Positions 25,874 to 34,699 of a DNA stretch of 64,000 nucleotides are shown here, in pieces (within the stretch, counting starts at the first letter, position 1; every line of letters starts with the position of its first letter). The DNA is from CALKHT01 sp964511575. Lineage in GTDB: Bacteria > Planctomycetota > Phycisphaerae > Phycisphaerales > Phycisphaeraceae. Location: positions 29,049-93,048 of the forward strand of contig CAZEFM010000004.1 in assembly GCA_964511575.1 (NCBI GenBank). Direction: 5' to 3'. The position numbers and the translations under genes were made by a program. A model generated the notes under the pieces. It had not been told where the DNA came from. It did not search any database and worked only from the letters and a program-made list of their open reading frames with translations.

Positions 25874-28074
25874 GCCATAGCCCCTTCAAATGCCTGTGCG
25901 CCCTGGCGCGACGCTTCGTTTTCAATCTGGACCAGCCCCAGCGATTCCACCTCGACGCCTTTGCTGATCTCGTTGTAACCCATCACCGCGGCGGTCGGCA
26001 GATGCGGCTCCAGCAACCGCCGCACCTGTGCCCGCACCTGAGGCGAAGCAAGCACCACCGGCTGATGCCCCGCCTGAATCAATCGCTGCAACTCGCGGAT
26101 GATCGACATCGTGATGCGATTCGCCACCGCAGGGGGCATCGTCATCGATGTGCCTTCGCTGCTGCGTTCGATATACGAATTGATCTGATCCTCCAACGCC
26201 GGATCAAGACCGACACAGTACAGCCGCGACACCATGATGTCCGGCTCGCCCGGCCGTGCATCGCCCGAAGGCACAGTTTCCACATACTGACTGCAGATCG
26301 TTCGACGAAGCGCGTTGCGGACGTATTCCGTCAGTACCTCCAGATCCTTCGTGCGCATGCACCAGTCGCCCAGCGTTTCGACAATCGTCTCCAGATCGCG
26401 GATCGGAACGCGCTCGCGCAGAAGATTCTGCAACACCTTCTGCAACTCGCCGGGCTTGATCATCGGGTTGTCGCCGCCGAGCACTTCCTCCGCGAGCTTC
26501 GGCGCCTTTTGCTTGAGCTGCGTGATGAGGTTGTTGGTTTCCTCACGGCTGAGCAGTTCGTGGGCATGGCTCTTGACGACTTCCGTCAAATGCGTTGCCA
26601 ACACGTCCGTCGCGCTCACAACGGTGTAGTTGAGCGATTCGGCTCGCTGTTTCTGGCCGGCTTCGATCCACGTCGCATCGAGGCCGAACGCCGGGTCGCG
26701 CGTCTTCATGCCCTGCAGCGGCTCGCTCGCCAACCCGCTGTCCATGGCAAGGAACTGACCGGGATACACCGCGCCGCCCGCAACACGGTTGCCGCGAATC
26801 TTGATGTGGTATTCGTTGGGCTGAAGCTGCATGTTGTCGCGGATGCGCACGGGAGGCATGACCAGCCCCGCCTCGCCGGCAAGCTGTCGGCGAATCATCG
26901 TGATGCGGTCGAGCAGGTCGCCGCCCTGCGAGGTGTCGACCATGCGCACCAGCGCGTAGCCCACTTCCAGTTCCAGCGTATCGACCGACAGCGCCTGCTC
27001 AACGGGAGGCGGCGCGGGCTCCTTCTTCTGCGCCGCCTGTTCCGAAGCCTGCTGTGCCTTGCGGACGGTTTCGCGCTTCATGACCCATGCGGTGCCGCCG
27101 ATGGCAGCCGCGAGCGTCAGCATGGGCACCGCGGGCAATCCGGTGAACGCCATGAGCGCGAGGAACACAGCCGTGACACCCAGCGCGCCGGATTGGCGGG
27201 TGAGTTGGCCGGTGAGGTCCGTGCCCAGATCCTGTCGACCACTCGAACGCGTGACGATCAGACCCGCGGCTATGGCAATGACGAAGGCGGGCAACTGGCT
27301 TACCAGACCGTCGCCGATCGTCAGACGGGTGAACACCTCGAGCGATTCAACAGCCGTCCAGCCCTTGCTGAAGACGCCGATCGCGAACCCGCCGATGATG
27401 TTGATGAGCGTGATAATGATGCCCGCGATGGCGTCGCCGCGCACAAACTTGGCGGCACCGTCCATGGCGCCGTAAAAGTCCGCCTCCTGCGTCACCTTCT
27501 CACGGCGGGCACGCGCCTGCTCCTCGTTGATCAGCCCGGCGTTGAGGTCGGCGTCGATCGCCATCTGCTTGCCCGGCATGCCGTCCAACGTGAAGCGGGC
27601 CGCCACTTCCGAAATACGCGTGGCGCCTTTGGTCACCACTACAAACTGCACGACGATGAGAATGATGAAAAGAATGATGCCCACGACAATGTTGTTGCCG
27701 GTGACAAACGAGGCGAACGATTCGATCACCTTGCCCGCCACGGCCGTGGCTTCATCAGCGCTGCTCGCATCGGCGGAGAGGATCAGCCGCGTCGATGCGA
27801 TGTTGAGTACCAGCCGCAGCAGCGTGGTGCCCAGCAGCAGCGACGGAAAGACCGAAAACTCCAGCGGGCTTTCAACATAGATGGTGGTAAGCAGAATGAT
27901 CGCGCCGATCGCGATGTTCGCCGCGATGAGCATGTCCATGACCAGCGGCGGCATCGGCACCACTACCACCGCCAGCATCGCAATAAACGCCACCGGCACA
28001 AACAACGACCGATACCGCGCCACAGCAGCCAGCCACGGCGGAACAGCAGTCGAATTGAGCGAGGCTTCAGGCAT
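25870..28074 (-). CDS. flhA: Flagellar export gate protein FlhA
   Basis: FlhA forms the nonameric ring of the flagellar type III export gate. The 734-residue product has eight N-terminal membrane helices, with the family motif PGKQMAIDADLNAGLINEEQARARR in the cytosolic loop, followed by a soluble domain of about 350 residues (LELEVGYALVRMVD, LEVLTEYVRNALRRTIC). It is somewhat longer than the usual 690 residues. The ATG at 28074 lacks a ribosome-binding site, because the end of the inverted-repeat element begins 4 bases upstream. Confidence 0.96.
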   Translation of the reverse strand: MPEASLNSTAVPPWLAAVARYRSLFVPVAFIAMLAVVVVPMPPLVMDMLIAANIAIGAIILLTTIYVESPLEFSVFPSLLLGTTLLRLVLNIASTRLILSADASSADEATAVAGKVIESFASFVTGNNIVVGIILFIILIVVQFVVVTKGATRISEVAARFTLDGMPGKQMAIDADLNAGLINEEQARARREKVTQEADFYGAMDGAAKFVRGDAIAGIIITLINIIGGFAIGVFSKGWTAVESLEVFTRLTIGDGLVSQLPAFVIAIAAGLIVTRSSGRQDLGTDLTGQLTRQSGALGVTAVFLALMAFTGLPAVPMLTLAAAIGGTAWVMKRETVRKAQQASEQAAQKKEPAPPPVEQALSVDTLELEVGYALVRMVDTSQGGDLLDRITMIRRQLAGEAGLVMPPVRIRDNMQLQPNEYHIKIRGNRVAGGAVYPGQFLAMDSGLASEPLQGMKTRDPAFGLDATWIEAGQKQRAESLNYTVVSATDVLATHLTEVVKSHAHELLSREETNNLITQLKQKAPKLAEEVLGGDNPMIKPGELQKVLQNLLRERVPIRDLETIVETLGDWCMRTKDLEVLTEYVRNALRRTICSQYVETVPSGDARPGEPDIMVSRLYCVGLDPALEDQINSYIERSSEGTSMTMPPAVANRITMSIIRELQRLIQAGHQPVVLASPQVRAQVRRLLEPHLPTAAVMGYNEISKGVEVESLGLVQIENEASRQGAQAFEGAMA

Positions 28075-28078
28075 TATT

Positions 28079-28482
28079 TAGCCACAGATGAACACGGATG
28101 AACAAAGATAAAGGCCTTCAAAGAGCGATGCGTTTGATTTCCACGCGGGGTTTCTGAAAGTTGATCAGCCGCGCCAGACGATGGCCGGTTGCTCGGAGGT
28201 AACTGATGCATTGGGCGGTATGTTCCGGCGCCAAACAGTCGACGCACTTCAGTTCGACAATCACACGACCATTCACGAGCAGATCCACGATGTAATCTCC
28301 GACACATTCGCCTTTGTAGTGAACATCGATACGGTGCTGCGACTTGGCATCGAGCCCTCGCAATATCAACTCATGGTGCAGTGCTCGTTCATAAACCTTT
28401 TCAAGAAAACCCGCCCCAAGAATATTGGCAACTTCATAGACCGCTCCGATGATCTGTGTCCATCCGTGTTCATCTGTGGCTA
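28079..28482. mobile_element. Junction element 2: inverted repeats enclosing a GxxExxY gene (flhB / flhA)
   Basis: The ends are inverted repeats: the left starts TAGCCACAGATGAACACGG (28079-28110), the right is its reverse complement (28451-28482), and 29 of 32 bases match. The element starts 4 bases before the flhA start codon and ends 8 bases after the flhB stop. It is the longest member of the junction family and the only one with a gene inside. A 132-bp member with the same ends but no gene lies at 43634-43765. Confidence 0.65.
28118..28480 (-). CDS. GxxExxY protein, PD-(D/E)XK nuclease superfamily (no normal start codon)
   Basis: The frame encodes a complete PDDEXK_3/GxxExxY domain: IIGAVYEVANILGAGFLEKVYERAL (the motif is GFLEKVY), then GDYIVDLLVNGRVIVELKCVD, where Asp and the E-x-K pair are the metal-binding residues of this nuclease fold, and a C-terminus LINFQKPRVEIKRI. 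No ATG, GTG or TTG lies in frame between the flhB stop and the motif. The first codons (ATDEHGW) are simply the terminal repeat in translation. Start could be a rare codon (ATC at the IIG), or lie within flhB, or the gene may be inactive. The biochemical role of the family is unproven. Confidence 0.6.
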   Translation of the reverse strand, partial: ATDEHGWTQIIGAVYEVANILGAGFLEKVYERALHHELILRGLDAKSQHRIDVHYKGECVGDYIVDLLVNGRVIVELKCVDCLAPEHTAQCISYLRATGHRLARLINFQKPRVEIKRIAL

Positions 28483-28490
28483 AAAACCCC

Positions 28491-29558
28491 TCACGCTGAT
28501 TTCCGCCCCAGCCGATAGACGTACGCCAGGATCTGGGCCACCGCGTTGTAGAACTCCGGGGGGACTTCGCCGCCGATGGCGACGTGCTTGTACAGCGCCT
28601 GCGCCAGCGACTTGCGTTCCACCAGGGGCACGCCGTTGGCGATGGCAATCTGGCGAATGCGCATCGCCATGAAATCAGCGCCCTTGGCGATCACCTTTGG
28701 CGCGTGCATCGTGTCGGCGTCGTATCGCAACGCCACCGCGTAATGCGTCGGATTGGTCACAATGACGTCCGCCTGGGGCACAGCCGCGGCGATGCGCTGT
28801 AGCGCCAACTGCCGCGCCACCCGCGCCCGACGCTGCTTCACCAGCGGATCGCCATCCATCCGTTTCATTTCCTCCTTCACATCCTGCTTGGACATGCGCA
28901 TGTCGCGCTCCCGCTGCCAGCGTTCGAACGAATAGTCGATGATCGCCAGCACCAGCAGCAACGATGCCAGCTTGAGCGCCAGGTCGTAGACGATGCCGCC
29001 CGCGCCGAAGAACGCCTGCATCGGGCTGAGCTCGGCAAGTTTGATGATGCTCGGCAGATTGCCGTGGATCGCCTTCATCGCCACGAAAACAATCGCCGCA
29101 AGCTTGAGCAGGTTCATCACCAACCGCATGGCCGCACGCACATCGGCAAGACGTTTGAATCCTGAAAGCGGGTTGATCTTGCTGAACTTGGGCATCAACG
29201 GCCTGCCCGTGAGGAGAAAACCCACCTGTCCGACGGTCACCGTCACCGCGATCGCCGCAAGCAGCAGGATGATCGGCCCGGCCGCCAGCACAAACTGCTT
29301 GCTCGCGAAGACCGCCACCGCGCCCAGATCGCCTGCTCGCGTGGGGTTCAAGGCGTGACTGCCCCGCAGCATCGCCGTCAACGCGTGGCGCAACTGCTCC
29401 AGCAGATGCATGCCCAGCACCGACAGCAGGAACACGGCCGACAGCATCACGCACGCGGCGGTCAGGTCAGTGCTGCGGGCGACGTTGCCGTCCCGCCTCG
29501 CCTCCTGACGCCGGTGCGGTGTCGCCTGTTCCGTTTTTTCGAAATCGTTCTCCGCCAT
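28491..29558 (-). CDS. flhB: Flagellar export switch protein FlhB
   Basis: FlhB switches export specificity from rod/hook proteins to filament proteins. The 355-residue product opens with the expected ENDFEKTEQATPHRRQEARRDG, has four membrane helices, and in the cytosolic domain carries the autocleavage motif NPTH in ADVIVTNPTHYAVALRYD. GVPLVERKSLAQALYKHVAIGGEVPPEFYNAVAQILAYVYRL at the end is typical. The gene is complete although an inverted-repeat element begins 8 bases after its stop. Confidence 0.96.
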   Translation of the reverse strand: MAENDFEKTEQATPHRRQEARRDGNVARSTDLTAACVMLSAVFLLSVLGMHLLEQLRHALTAMLRGSHALNPTRAGDLGAVAVFASKQFVLAAGPIILLLAAIAVTVTVGQVGFLLTGRPLMPKFSKINPLSGFKRLADVRAAMRLVMNLLKLAAIVFVAMKAIHGNLPSIIKLAELSPMQAFFGAGGIVYDLALKLASLLLVLAIIDYSFERWQRERDMRMSKQDVKEEMKRMDGDPLVKQRRARVARQLALQRIAAAVPQADVIVTNPTHYAVALRYDADTMHAPKVIAKGADFMAMRIRQIAIANGVPLVERKSLAQALYKHVAIGGEVPPEFYNAVAQILAYVYRLGRKSA

Positions 29559-29625
29559 GGAGGAATCACTTCTCGAATGTCAGATCACAGTGCTTCGTGC
29601 CAGTATCCATGCACCTTGCCGCGGG

Positions 29626-30432
29626 CTAATCTCCGGTGAAAAACGCCTGAATGCTGTTGACAATGGGAGGCAGCGCATCGGTGTAGACGCTGCTGTGCAC
29701 CTTGATCGCCATCATGAGCAGGAACGCACCCATGAGGATGCGCACCGCGAAGCCGACGCTCATGATGTTCATCTGCGGCACGGTGCGGGCGATGAAACCC
29801 ATTGCGACCGTTTCGGCGAAGATGAGGCAAAGCAGCGGCGCCGCGATACGCAATCCCAGTTCGAACGCCACCTGCAGCAACCCCAGAAGAAACGTCACCA
29901 GATGCGAATCGGGACGAAAGCCGCCCGGCGGGATGTGGCTGAAGCTGCCGACGAGCGTATCGAAGAGCACGCGATGGCCGCCGAGGATGACGAAGATGTG
30001 CACCGCCAGGAGAAAGTAGAACTCGCTGACAATACCCGATTCCTCGCCGAACTCGGGGTTCATGACTCCGGCAAGCCCCAGCCCCATCTGCTGATCGACA
30101 ACCTGCCCGCCCAGTTGCATGCCAATCATCGGCAGCGACGCGGCGTAGCCGATCGCCAACCCGATCGCCAGTTCCATCGCCACCGCCCCCGCCATCGTCC
30201 AGAGCGACAACCCCGAATCGATCAAGGGCGTGATCAGCGCCGCCGAGGGGGAGTTCGCCGCTAGCAGACTCGGGTAAACGCAGAAACTCAGCCCCAACGC
30301 CAACAGCGCCTTGAGTCGCATCGGAATGATGCGGCTGCCCAGCATCGGCGCAAACAGAAAGATGCCGGTGAGTCGAAACAACACCAGCGCCCACGCGGGC
30401 AGATGCGGCAGCAATGGTTCGATGGAAATCAA
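29626..30432 (-). CDS. fliR: Flagellar export gate protein FliR
   Basis: FliR is part of the FliPQR export channel at the centre of the basal body. The 268-residue product has about six hydrophobic helices, beginning LLPHLPAWALVLFRLTGIFLFAPMLGS with the family motif, GLAIGYAASLPMIGMQLGGQVVDQQMGLGLA, and GFIARTVPQMNIMSVGFAVRILMGAFLL. It follows fliQ by 47 bases and precedes flhB by 67 bases. Confidence 0.95.
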   Translation of the reverse strand: MISIEPLLPHLPAWALVLFRLTGIFLFAPMLGSRIIPMRLKALLALGLSFCVYPSLLAANSPSAALITPLIDSGLSLWTMAGAVAMELAIGLAIGYAASLPMIGMQLGGQVVDQQMGLGLAGVMNPEFGEESGIVSEFYFLLAVHIFVILGGHRVLFDTLVGSFSHIPPGGFRPDSHLVTFLLGLLQVAFELGLRIAAPLLCLIFAETVAMGFIARTVPQMNIMSVGFAVRILMGAFLLMMAIKVHSSVYTDALPPIVNSIQAFFTGD

Positions 30433-30479
30433 GGTTCAAGGCGTTGTAACATCAAGGGTGAATGCAGTTCGTCATCACG

Positions 30480-30734
30480 CTATTGCTGGCTGAACATCCG
30501 ACGGGCGAAGTCCATGAGCTGCAGAGCAAGGTAAGGCGCTGCCATGATGGTGACGATCGCCATGCCCACGATCTTGGGCACGAAGCTGAGCGTCTGTTCC
30601 TGAATCTGCGTCACCGCCTGCAGCACGCTGACGAGCAACCCGATGATCAACGCCGCCGCGAGAATCGGCGCACTGATCAGCAACATCAGCCGCAGCGATT
30701 CCCGAATCAGATCCGTCGCTTGTTCCACCGTCAT
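30480..30734 (-). CDS. fliQ: Flagellar export gate protein FliQ
   Basis: FliQ is a small two-helix component of the export channel. ATG 30734 gives an 84-residue product, MTVEQATDLIRESLRLML onward, with two helices (LLISAPILAAALIIGLLVSV and IVGMAIVTIMAAPYLALQLM) and the family motif QAVTQIQEQTLSFVPKI. AAGGA lies 7 bases upstream. The frame stays open further upstream, but that part is repeat-element sequence. Confidence 0.95.
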   Translation of the reverse strand: MTVEQATDLIRESLRLMLLISAPILAAALIIGLLVSVLQAVTQIQEQTLSFVPKIVGMAIVTIMAAPYLALQLMDFARRMFSQQ

Positions 30735-30749
30735 GAGCGATTCCTTCAT

Positions 30750-30872
30750 TAGCCACAGATGGACACCGGATACGCACCGATCAGGGCAAAGGAGCTTGAG
30801 TTTCCCCAAAGTCGTCTATCTTCCTTTTCCTATCCTCTGTCCTCTGCCGCCATTCGTATTCATCCGTGGCTA
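30750..30872. repeat. Junction inverted-repeat element 3 (fliP / fliQ)
   Basis: The left end is TAGCCACAGATGGACACCGG and the right end, reverse-complemented, is TAGCCACGGATGAATACG, so the ends are diverged inverted copies. It starts 15 bases before the fliQ start codon and ends 4 bases after the fliP stop. No gene is inside. Confidence 0.6.
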
Positions 30873-30876
30873 CTCT

Positions 30877-31749
30877 CTACCCCATCCCCGTCACCGCGAA
30901 GCTGTTCAGCAGGCTGCCCGCCACGAGGTGCCAGCCATCCACCAGCACGAACAGCAGCAACTTGAACGGCAGGCTGATCAGCACCGGCGGGAGCATCATC
31001 ATGCCCATGCTGATCAGCACGCTGGCGATCACCATGTCCACGATGAGGAACGGCAGGTACAGCCGAAACCCCATCAAAAACGCCACCTTCAGCTCGCTGA
31101 GAATGAACGCCGGGATCAGCGTCAGCATGTCCACATCGTCTTCGTACAGCTTGTCCGGCTCCGATGTGTCGATCCCGCGATAGTTCATGATCATGTACAC
31201 ATCGTTCCAGTTGCCCGCGTACTCGATCTGGTCGAACATGAACTGACGCAACGGTTCCTTGGCGCGACTCCACGCCTCAAGCTGATCAATCTCGTTGTTC
31301 TGCAATGGCTGAAGCGCGACGCGGTTCACCTTCTCAAACGTCGGCGCCATCACCAGAAACGTCATGAACATCGACAGGCCGACGACCACCTGCGACGGCG
31401 GCAGCGACTGCGTGCCGATCGCCTGCCGCAGCAGGCTCAACACGATCACGATGCGCGTGAAACTCGTCGTCATGATGACGATCGACGGCGCGATCGAGAG
31501 CACCGTCAGCAGCACAAGGATCGACAGCGCCGCACTGAGTCCACCACGCCGCGCCGTCTCACCTTCCGCATCCGCGGGGGCGTCCATCGGCAGTACACGG
31601 CTCGCCTGATCGATGATGCTCGCCGGGTTCGACAGGTCCACTGTTTGCGATTGCGTCAGCGACTCCTGGGCGAAGGCAGGCGTTGCCACGCACCACAGCG
31701 CGAGGCATGCCGCTACCAGCCACAGCCAGGTTGTCGCGTTCTGTTTCAC
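30877..31749 (-). CDS. fliP: Flagellar export gate protein FliP
   Basis: FliP forms the core of the export channel. The 290-residue product has a signal peptide (TTWLWLVAACLALWCVATPAFA), as is usual for FliP, then LSIAPSIVIMTTSFTRIVIVLSLLRQAIGTQSLPPSQVV, the FliP signature, and the C-terminal MGFRLYLPFLIVDMVIASVLISMGMMMLPPVLISLPFKLLLFVLVDGW. It overlaps fliO by 4 bases. Confidence 0.97.
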   Translation of the reverse strand: MKQNATTWLWLVAACLALWCVATPAFAQESLTQSQTVDLSNPASIIDQASRVLPMDAPADAEGETARRGGLSAALSILVLLTVLSIAPSIVIMTTSFTRIVIVLSLLRQAIGTQSLPPSQVVVGLSMFMTFLVMAPTFEKVNRVALQPLQNNEIDQLEAWSRAKEPLRQFMFDQIEYAGNWNDVYMIMNYRGIDTSEPDKLYEDDVDMLTLIPAFILSELKVAFLMGFRLYLPFLIVDMVIASVLISMGMMMLPPVLISLPFKLLLFVLVDGWHLVAGSLLNSFAVTGMG

Positions 31750-32657
31750 GAGGGAGTTCCCGCCGTTCGAATGCGCGCCAGGAGTCCTGACAGTGAGTTG
31801 CGTGCCCGATCGATACGATGTTCCGCTGCGTCGCCGCCTTCCACATCGAGCGCATCGGATTCATATTCGCCGTTGAAACGATTGAGCAGCTGCGAGAAGT
31901 TCTGACTGATGCTGTTGGGTTTGGCGGCACTGATCGCGGTGAGCAGCGAGGCGATCTCTTCCGGATCATCGACATGCGCCAGCGTGCGCAGGCCGGCAGG
32001 GCTGTCGCCCACCACCAAAATGCGCTGGCCAAGGCGAATGAGCAGCAACTGGTTGCGCGGGGCGATCGTCGTACGGCTGAGCACCTCCACCACCGGCGAA
32101 TGCCCTGTCGCCACCACTTGCCCCGTCAGCCGCGACCATGCCGCTCGCAGCAGCAGGATCAGCCCGATGACGACACCCAACGCGGTGATCGTCTGGAGCA
32201 TCCAGCTTCCACCCCCAGCGTTGTTCACCTGCGTCGTGTCGTTGAGGGTGCCCGTCTCGGAAAGGCCGCCTCGGTCGAGCAGGCGGCGCGGTTCGCGTGC
32301 CGGCGGGGCGGAAACAAAGGCGGGTTCGGCAACCTCGATGGCAGGCGTCACCGCGGAGGCTGCGGCAGGGGCGGTCGACGTCAGAGACGATGCATTGTTC
32401 GTACGTTCGATGGGCTGCGGTCGCGTGCCCGTTGATTCGGTGAGTTGAAGGTCGGGCAGGGGCGCCAGCGGCGCGGCACGTGCGGGAGTGGGGGTGGTCG
32501 ACGTTGGCGCATCATCGGCGAGTTGAACGGCGAGGCGATGCAGCGGGTCGTCGGCATAGACCGGCTGAGCGCCCGGTGCAGCCGCCGGGCTCCAAGCCAA
32601 CAGCGCACCGGCAAACCATACCGCGCGCCACACACCGACATGAATGTTCGGCTGCAT
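31746..32657 (-). CDS. fliO: FliO-like flagellar export assembly protein
   Basis: FliO helps to assemble the FliP ring. The product of about 303 residues starts at ATG 32657, with GGAGGG 7 bases upstream. It has a signal-like N-terminus, a long low-complexity Pro/Thr/Ala segment (residues about 50-150), one membrane helix (LQTITALGVVIGLILLLRAAW) and the small FliO domain VVEVLSRTTIAPRNQLLLIRLGQRILVVGDSPAGLRTLAHV. It is longer than typical FliO (about 120-220 residues) because of the linker. Placement directly before fliP confirms the call. Confidence 0.88.
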   Translation of the reverse strand: MQPNIHVGVWRAVWFAGALLAWSPAAAPGAQPVYADDPLHRLAVQLADDAPTSTTPTPARAAPLAPLPDLQLTESTGTRPQPIERTNNASSLTSTAPAAASAVTPAIEVAEPAFVSAPPAREPRRLLDRGGLSETGTLNDTTQVNNAGGGSWMLQTITALGVVIGLILLLRAAWSRLTGQVVATGHSPVVEVLSRTTIAPRNQLLLIRLGQRILVVGDSPAGLRTLAHVDDPEEIASLLTAISAAKPNSISQNFSQLLNRFNGEYESDALDVEGGDAAEHRIDRARNSLSGLLARIRTAGTPS

Positions 32658-32731
32658 CGTCAGGCCCTCCATGGCCTCTCGTGTCGATGCGCACTCCAGC
32701 GCATCGGGGGATGATCCTCATCCCGCTTCGA

Positions 32732-33178
32732 TCAACCTGTCGCCGAGACCTGTTGCTCGGCCGCCGCCTGCGCCTGTTCCTCCAGGTTGGCGACGATCTC
32801 ACTAATCCTAATACAAAAGTTGTCATTAAGCACGAGTACTTCGCCACGTGCAATCAAACGATTGTTCACATACACATCCACCGGGTCGCCCGCCAGCTTG
32901 TCCAGCTCCACCACGCTGCCCGATTGCAGGCGAAGCACATCCTCAACAAGCATCTCGGTGCGGCCCAATTCAATCATCACGTGCAGGTCGACGTCGCTGA
33001 GCAGGTCGATCCCGCTCGCCTCGCCTTCCTGAACGTTTTCCACATCGTCAAACTCAGGGACGCCGGCGATCTCCTGCATCTGCGCCAGCGACGACTGCGC
33101 TTCCTTAAGCGCATCTTCCATGAGCTTGTCCGCGTCCTCCTGACTCGGATTGTCGCCTCCCTGCGGTGTCTCAGCCAT
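32732..33178 (-). CDS. fliN: Flagellar motor switch protein FliN
   Basis: FliN forms the lower C-ring that binds cargo complexes and CheY. The 148-residue product has an acidic N-terminal extension and a SpoA/FliN domain: LLSDVDLHVMIELGRTEMLVEDVLRLQSGSVVELDKLAGDPVDVYVNNRLIARGEVLVLNDNFCIRISEI. Its ATG shares one base with the fliL stop (TGATG). The expected fliM gene is absent from between fliL and fliN. Confidence 0.95.
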   Translation of the reverse strand: MAETPQGGDNPSQEDADKLMEDALKEAQSSLAQMQEIAGVPEFDDVENVQEGEASGIDLLSDVDLHVMIELGRTEMLVEDVLRLQSGSVVELDKLAGDPVDVYVNNRLIARGEVLVLNDNFCIRISEIVANLEEQAQAAAEQQVSATG

Positions 33179-33717
33179 CAGATGCTTGCCTTAATCTGAA
33201 TGAACTTGGTAACCAGAACCTCATCGACCCGGCTGTTGCCTTCCTCATCCGGCGTCAGCCGTTGATCCAGCGCGGCACGAATCTGACGTTTCAGCGTCGC
33301 CAGCGTCGGCTCGAGCAGTTGGCTCGGCTCCGCCTGACTGATGAGCAGGCGCACATCATCGCTGATCTGCGCCTTCATGGATTCGATCTGCTTCGCGATG
33401 TCGGACTCGTGCTTCTTGCGCACCACAACGAAGATACGCGTGTCATAGATATACGTGGTGCCCCGTTTGTTGTTCGGGAACCGATCCTCCAGAACGAGCA
33501 GTTCGGCGGGTTGCTGCAGTTCAGCCTCGTGGTCGGGGGTGATGCCCTGCGCCTGAGCGCCCGCGGGGCCGCCCGCCACCAGAAACGCCGTGGATATCGC
33601 CGCCGCTTCCAGCAGAAGCACAGCCGCCAGTACCAGGACGGTTTTCAGCGGCAGCTTCTTCCGCTGTTGCGGCGTCGCTTCGGCGGTAGCAGCTTCGGGT
33701 TTCGCGTTGTTCGCCAT
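33178..33717 (-). CDS. fliL: Flagellar basal body-associated protein FliL
   Basis: FliL sits around the stator and supports torque. The 179-residue product has a cytosolic basic start, one membrane helix (VLVLAAVLLLEAAAISTAFLVAGG) and a periplasmic domain with TTYIYDTRIFVVVRKK and DDVRLLISQAEPSQLLEPTLATLKRQIRAALDQRL. The ending VLVTKFIQIKASI fits FliL-like proteins, although the family is variable. It lies 81 bases after motB. Confidence 0.87.
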   Translation of the reverse strand: MANNAKPEAATAEATPQQRKKLPLKTVLVLAAVLLLEAAAISTAFLVAGGPAGAQAQGITPDHEAELQQPAELLVLEDRFPNNKRGTTYIYDTRIFVVVRKKHESDIAKQIESMKAQISDDVRLLISQAEPSQLLEPTLATLKRQIRAALDQRLTPDEEGNSRVDEVLVTKFIQIKASI

Positions 33718-33798
33718 GGCTCCACTTCTCCGATGGATCGATTGCGTGACCGACGGGGCCGCTCGTTATCCGGACGTTCCCGCCCGTGTCGGCCGACT

Positions 33799-34545
33799 TC
33801 AGCGTGTGCCCATCAACTCGGGCCTGGTAAAGTCATCGACAATCGCCTCCATCACAATAATCTCCACCCTACGATTCGGCTCCTGAGCGCCGCGACGATA
33901 GTCGCGATGGCGAAGCGGCTCGTTATCGGCGTTGGCGCTGATGCGGATGCGGTCGCGGCGAATGCCCACCTCATCGCTGATCAGATACGCCATCACCGCC
34001 CGGGCGCGGTCGTAGCTGAGCGTCCAAAGGTCGTTATAAGGTCCGCCATGCACCAGCTCCACGCTCGATGCGTGACCGCGCAACTCGATCTTGTTCAACT
34101 CGCCACGAATCCGCGGCACGATGTCCTGAATCCGCCGTTTGGCCTGCTCCGTCAGTTCCGCTGAGCCGGGTTCAAAGGTGATCGGCCCGCCCACCGGCTC
34201 GAGAATCCCCTCGCGCACCTGTCGGACGGTCGTCGTCTTGCCCTCGATGCCCTCATCGTCGTTGCGCGACTGGTTGTCGTGCTGCTCGCGCTGCAGTTGG
34301 CGCTCCGTGAGCAGGGAGATCGTCGAGAAATTGGGGTTGTCGTGTGTGGGAATGGCGCCGCCTCCGGTGATGGACGAGGCGAACGACGACTTGATCGCTT
34401 CCGCCTTGACGCGGAACTCCTCCTTCTTGATCTCGCTCATCGCGACCAGAAGAATGAAAAAGCACAGCAACAGCGACATCATGTCCCCGTAGGTCATGAC
34501 CCACTCAGGTGCTCCTTCAGGCGGACATTTGCACTTCTTCGCCAA
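33799..34545 (-). CDS. motB: Flagellar stator protein MotB
   Basis: MotB anchors the stator to peptidoglycan and forms the proton or sodium channel with MotA. The 248-residue product begins MAKKCKCPPEGAPEWVMTYGDMMSLLL. The Asp at residue 21, in the single membrane helix, is the essential ion-binding residue. The OmpA-like peptidoglycan domain includes FEPGSAELTEQAKRRIQDI, ELRGHASSVE, LSYDRARAVMAYLI and EPNRRVEIIV. The C-rich start is unusual. Confidence 0.95.
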   Translation of the reverse strand: MAKKCKCPPEGAPEWVMTYGDMMSLLLCFFILLVAMSEIKKEEFRVKAEAIKSSFASSITGGGAIPTHDNPNFSTISLLTERQLQREQHDNQSRNDDEGIEGKTTTVRQVREGILEPVGGPITFEPGSAELTEQAKRRIQDIVPRIRGELNKIELRGHASSVELVHGGPYNDLWTLSYDRARAVMAYLISDEVGIRRDRIRISANADNEPLRHRDYRRGAQEPNRRVEIIVMEAIVDDFTRPELMGTR

Positions 34546-34564
34546 CGGTCGCTACCTCTGTTGG

Positions 34565-34689
34565 TTAACCGCAAAGATCACCGAGAGCACGGAGAACAGC
34601 CATGTCATTCATCCGCACATGGCCGTATCCAAACGTTGCGGCTTTCTTCATGCCTTCCTCAGTGTCCTCTGTGTCCTCGGTGGTTGATC
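34565..34689. repeat. Junction inverted-repeat element 4 (motA / motB)
   Basis: The left arm reads TTAACCGCAAAGATCACCG (34565 onward) and the right arm, reverse-complemented, reads GATCAACCACCGAGGACAC (34689 backward). Both are built of 8-9-base words of the type accgagagcac / accgaggacac. The element starts 19 bases before the motB start codon and ends 10 bases after the motA stop. It has different words from elements 2, 3 and 5 but the same plan. Confidence 0.5.
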
Positions 34690-34699
34690 TTCTCCGTGG

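Noticed and set aside
28181..28483. Plus-strand frame of 100 codons opposite the GxxExxY gene
   Set aside because: The minus-strand frame has all GxxExxY/PD-(D/E)XK motifs, and the plus frame has none.
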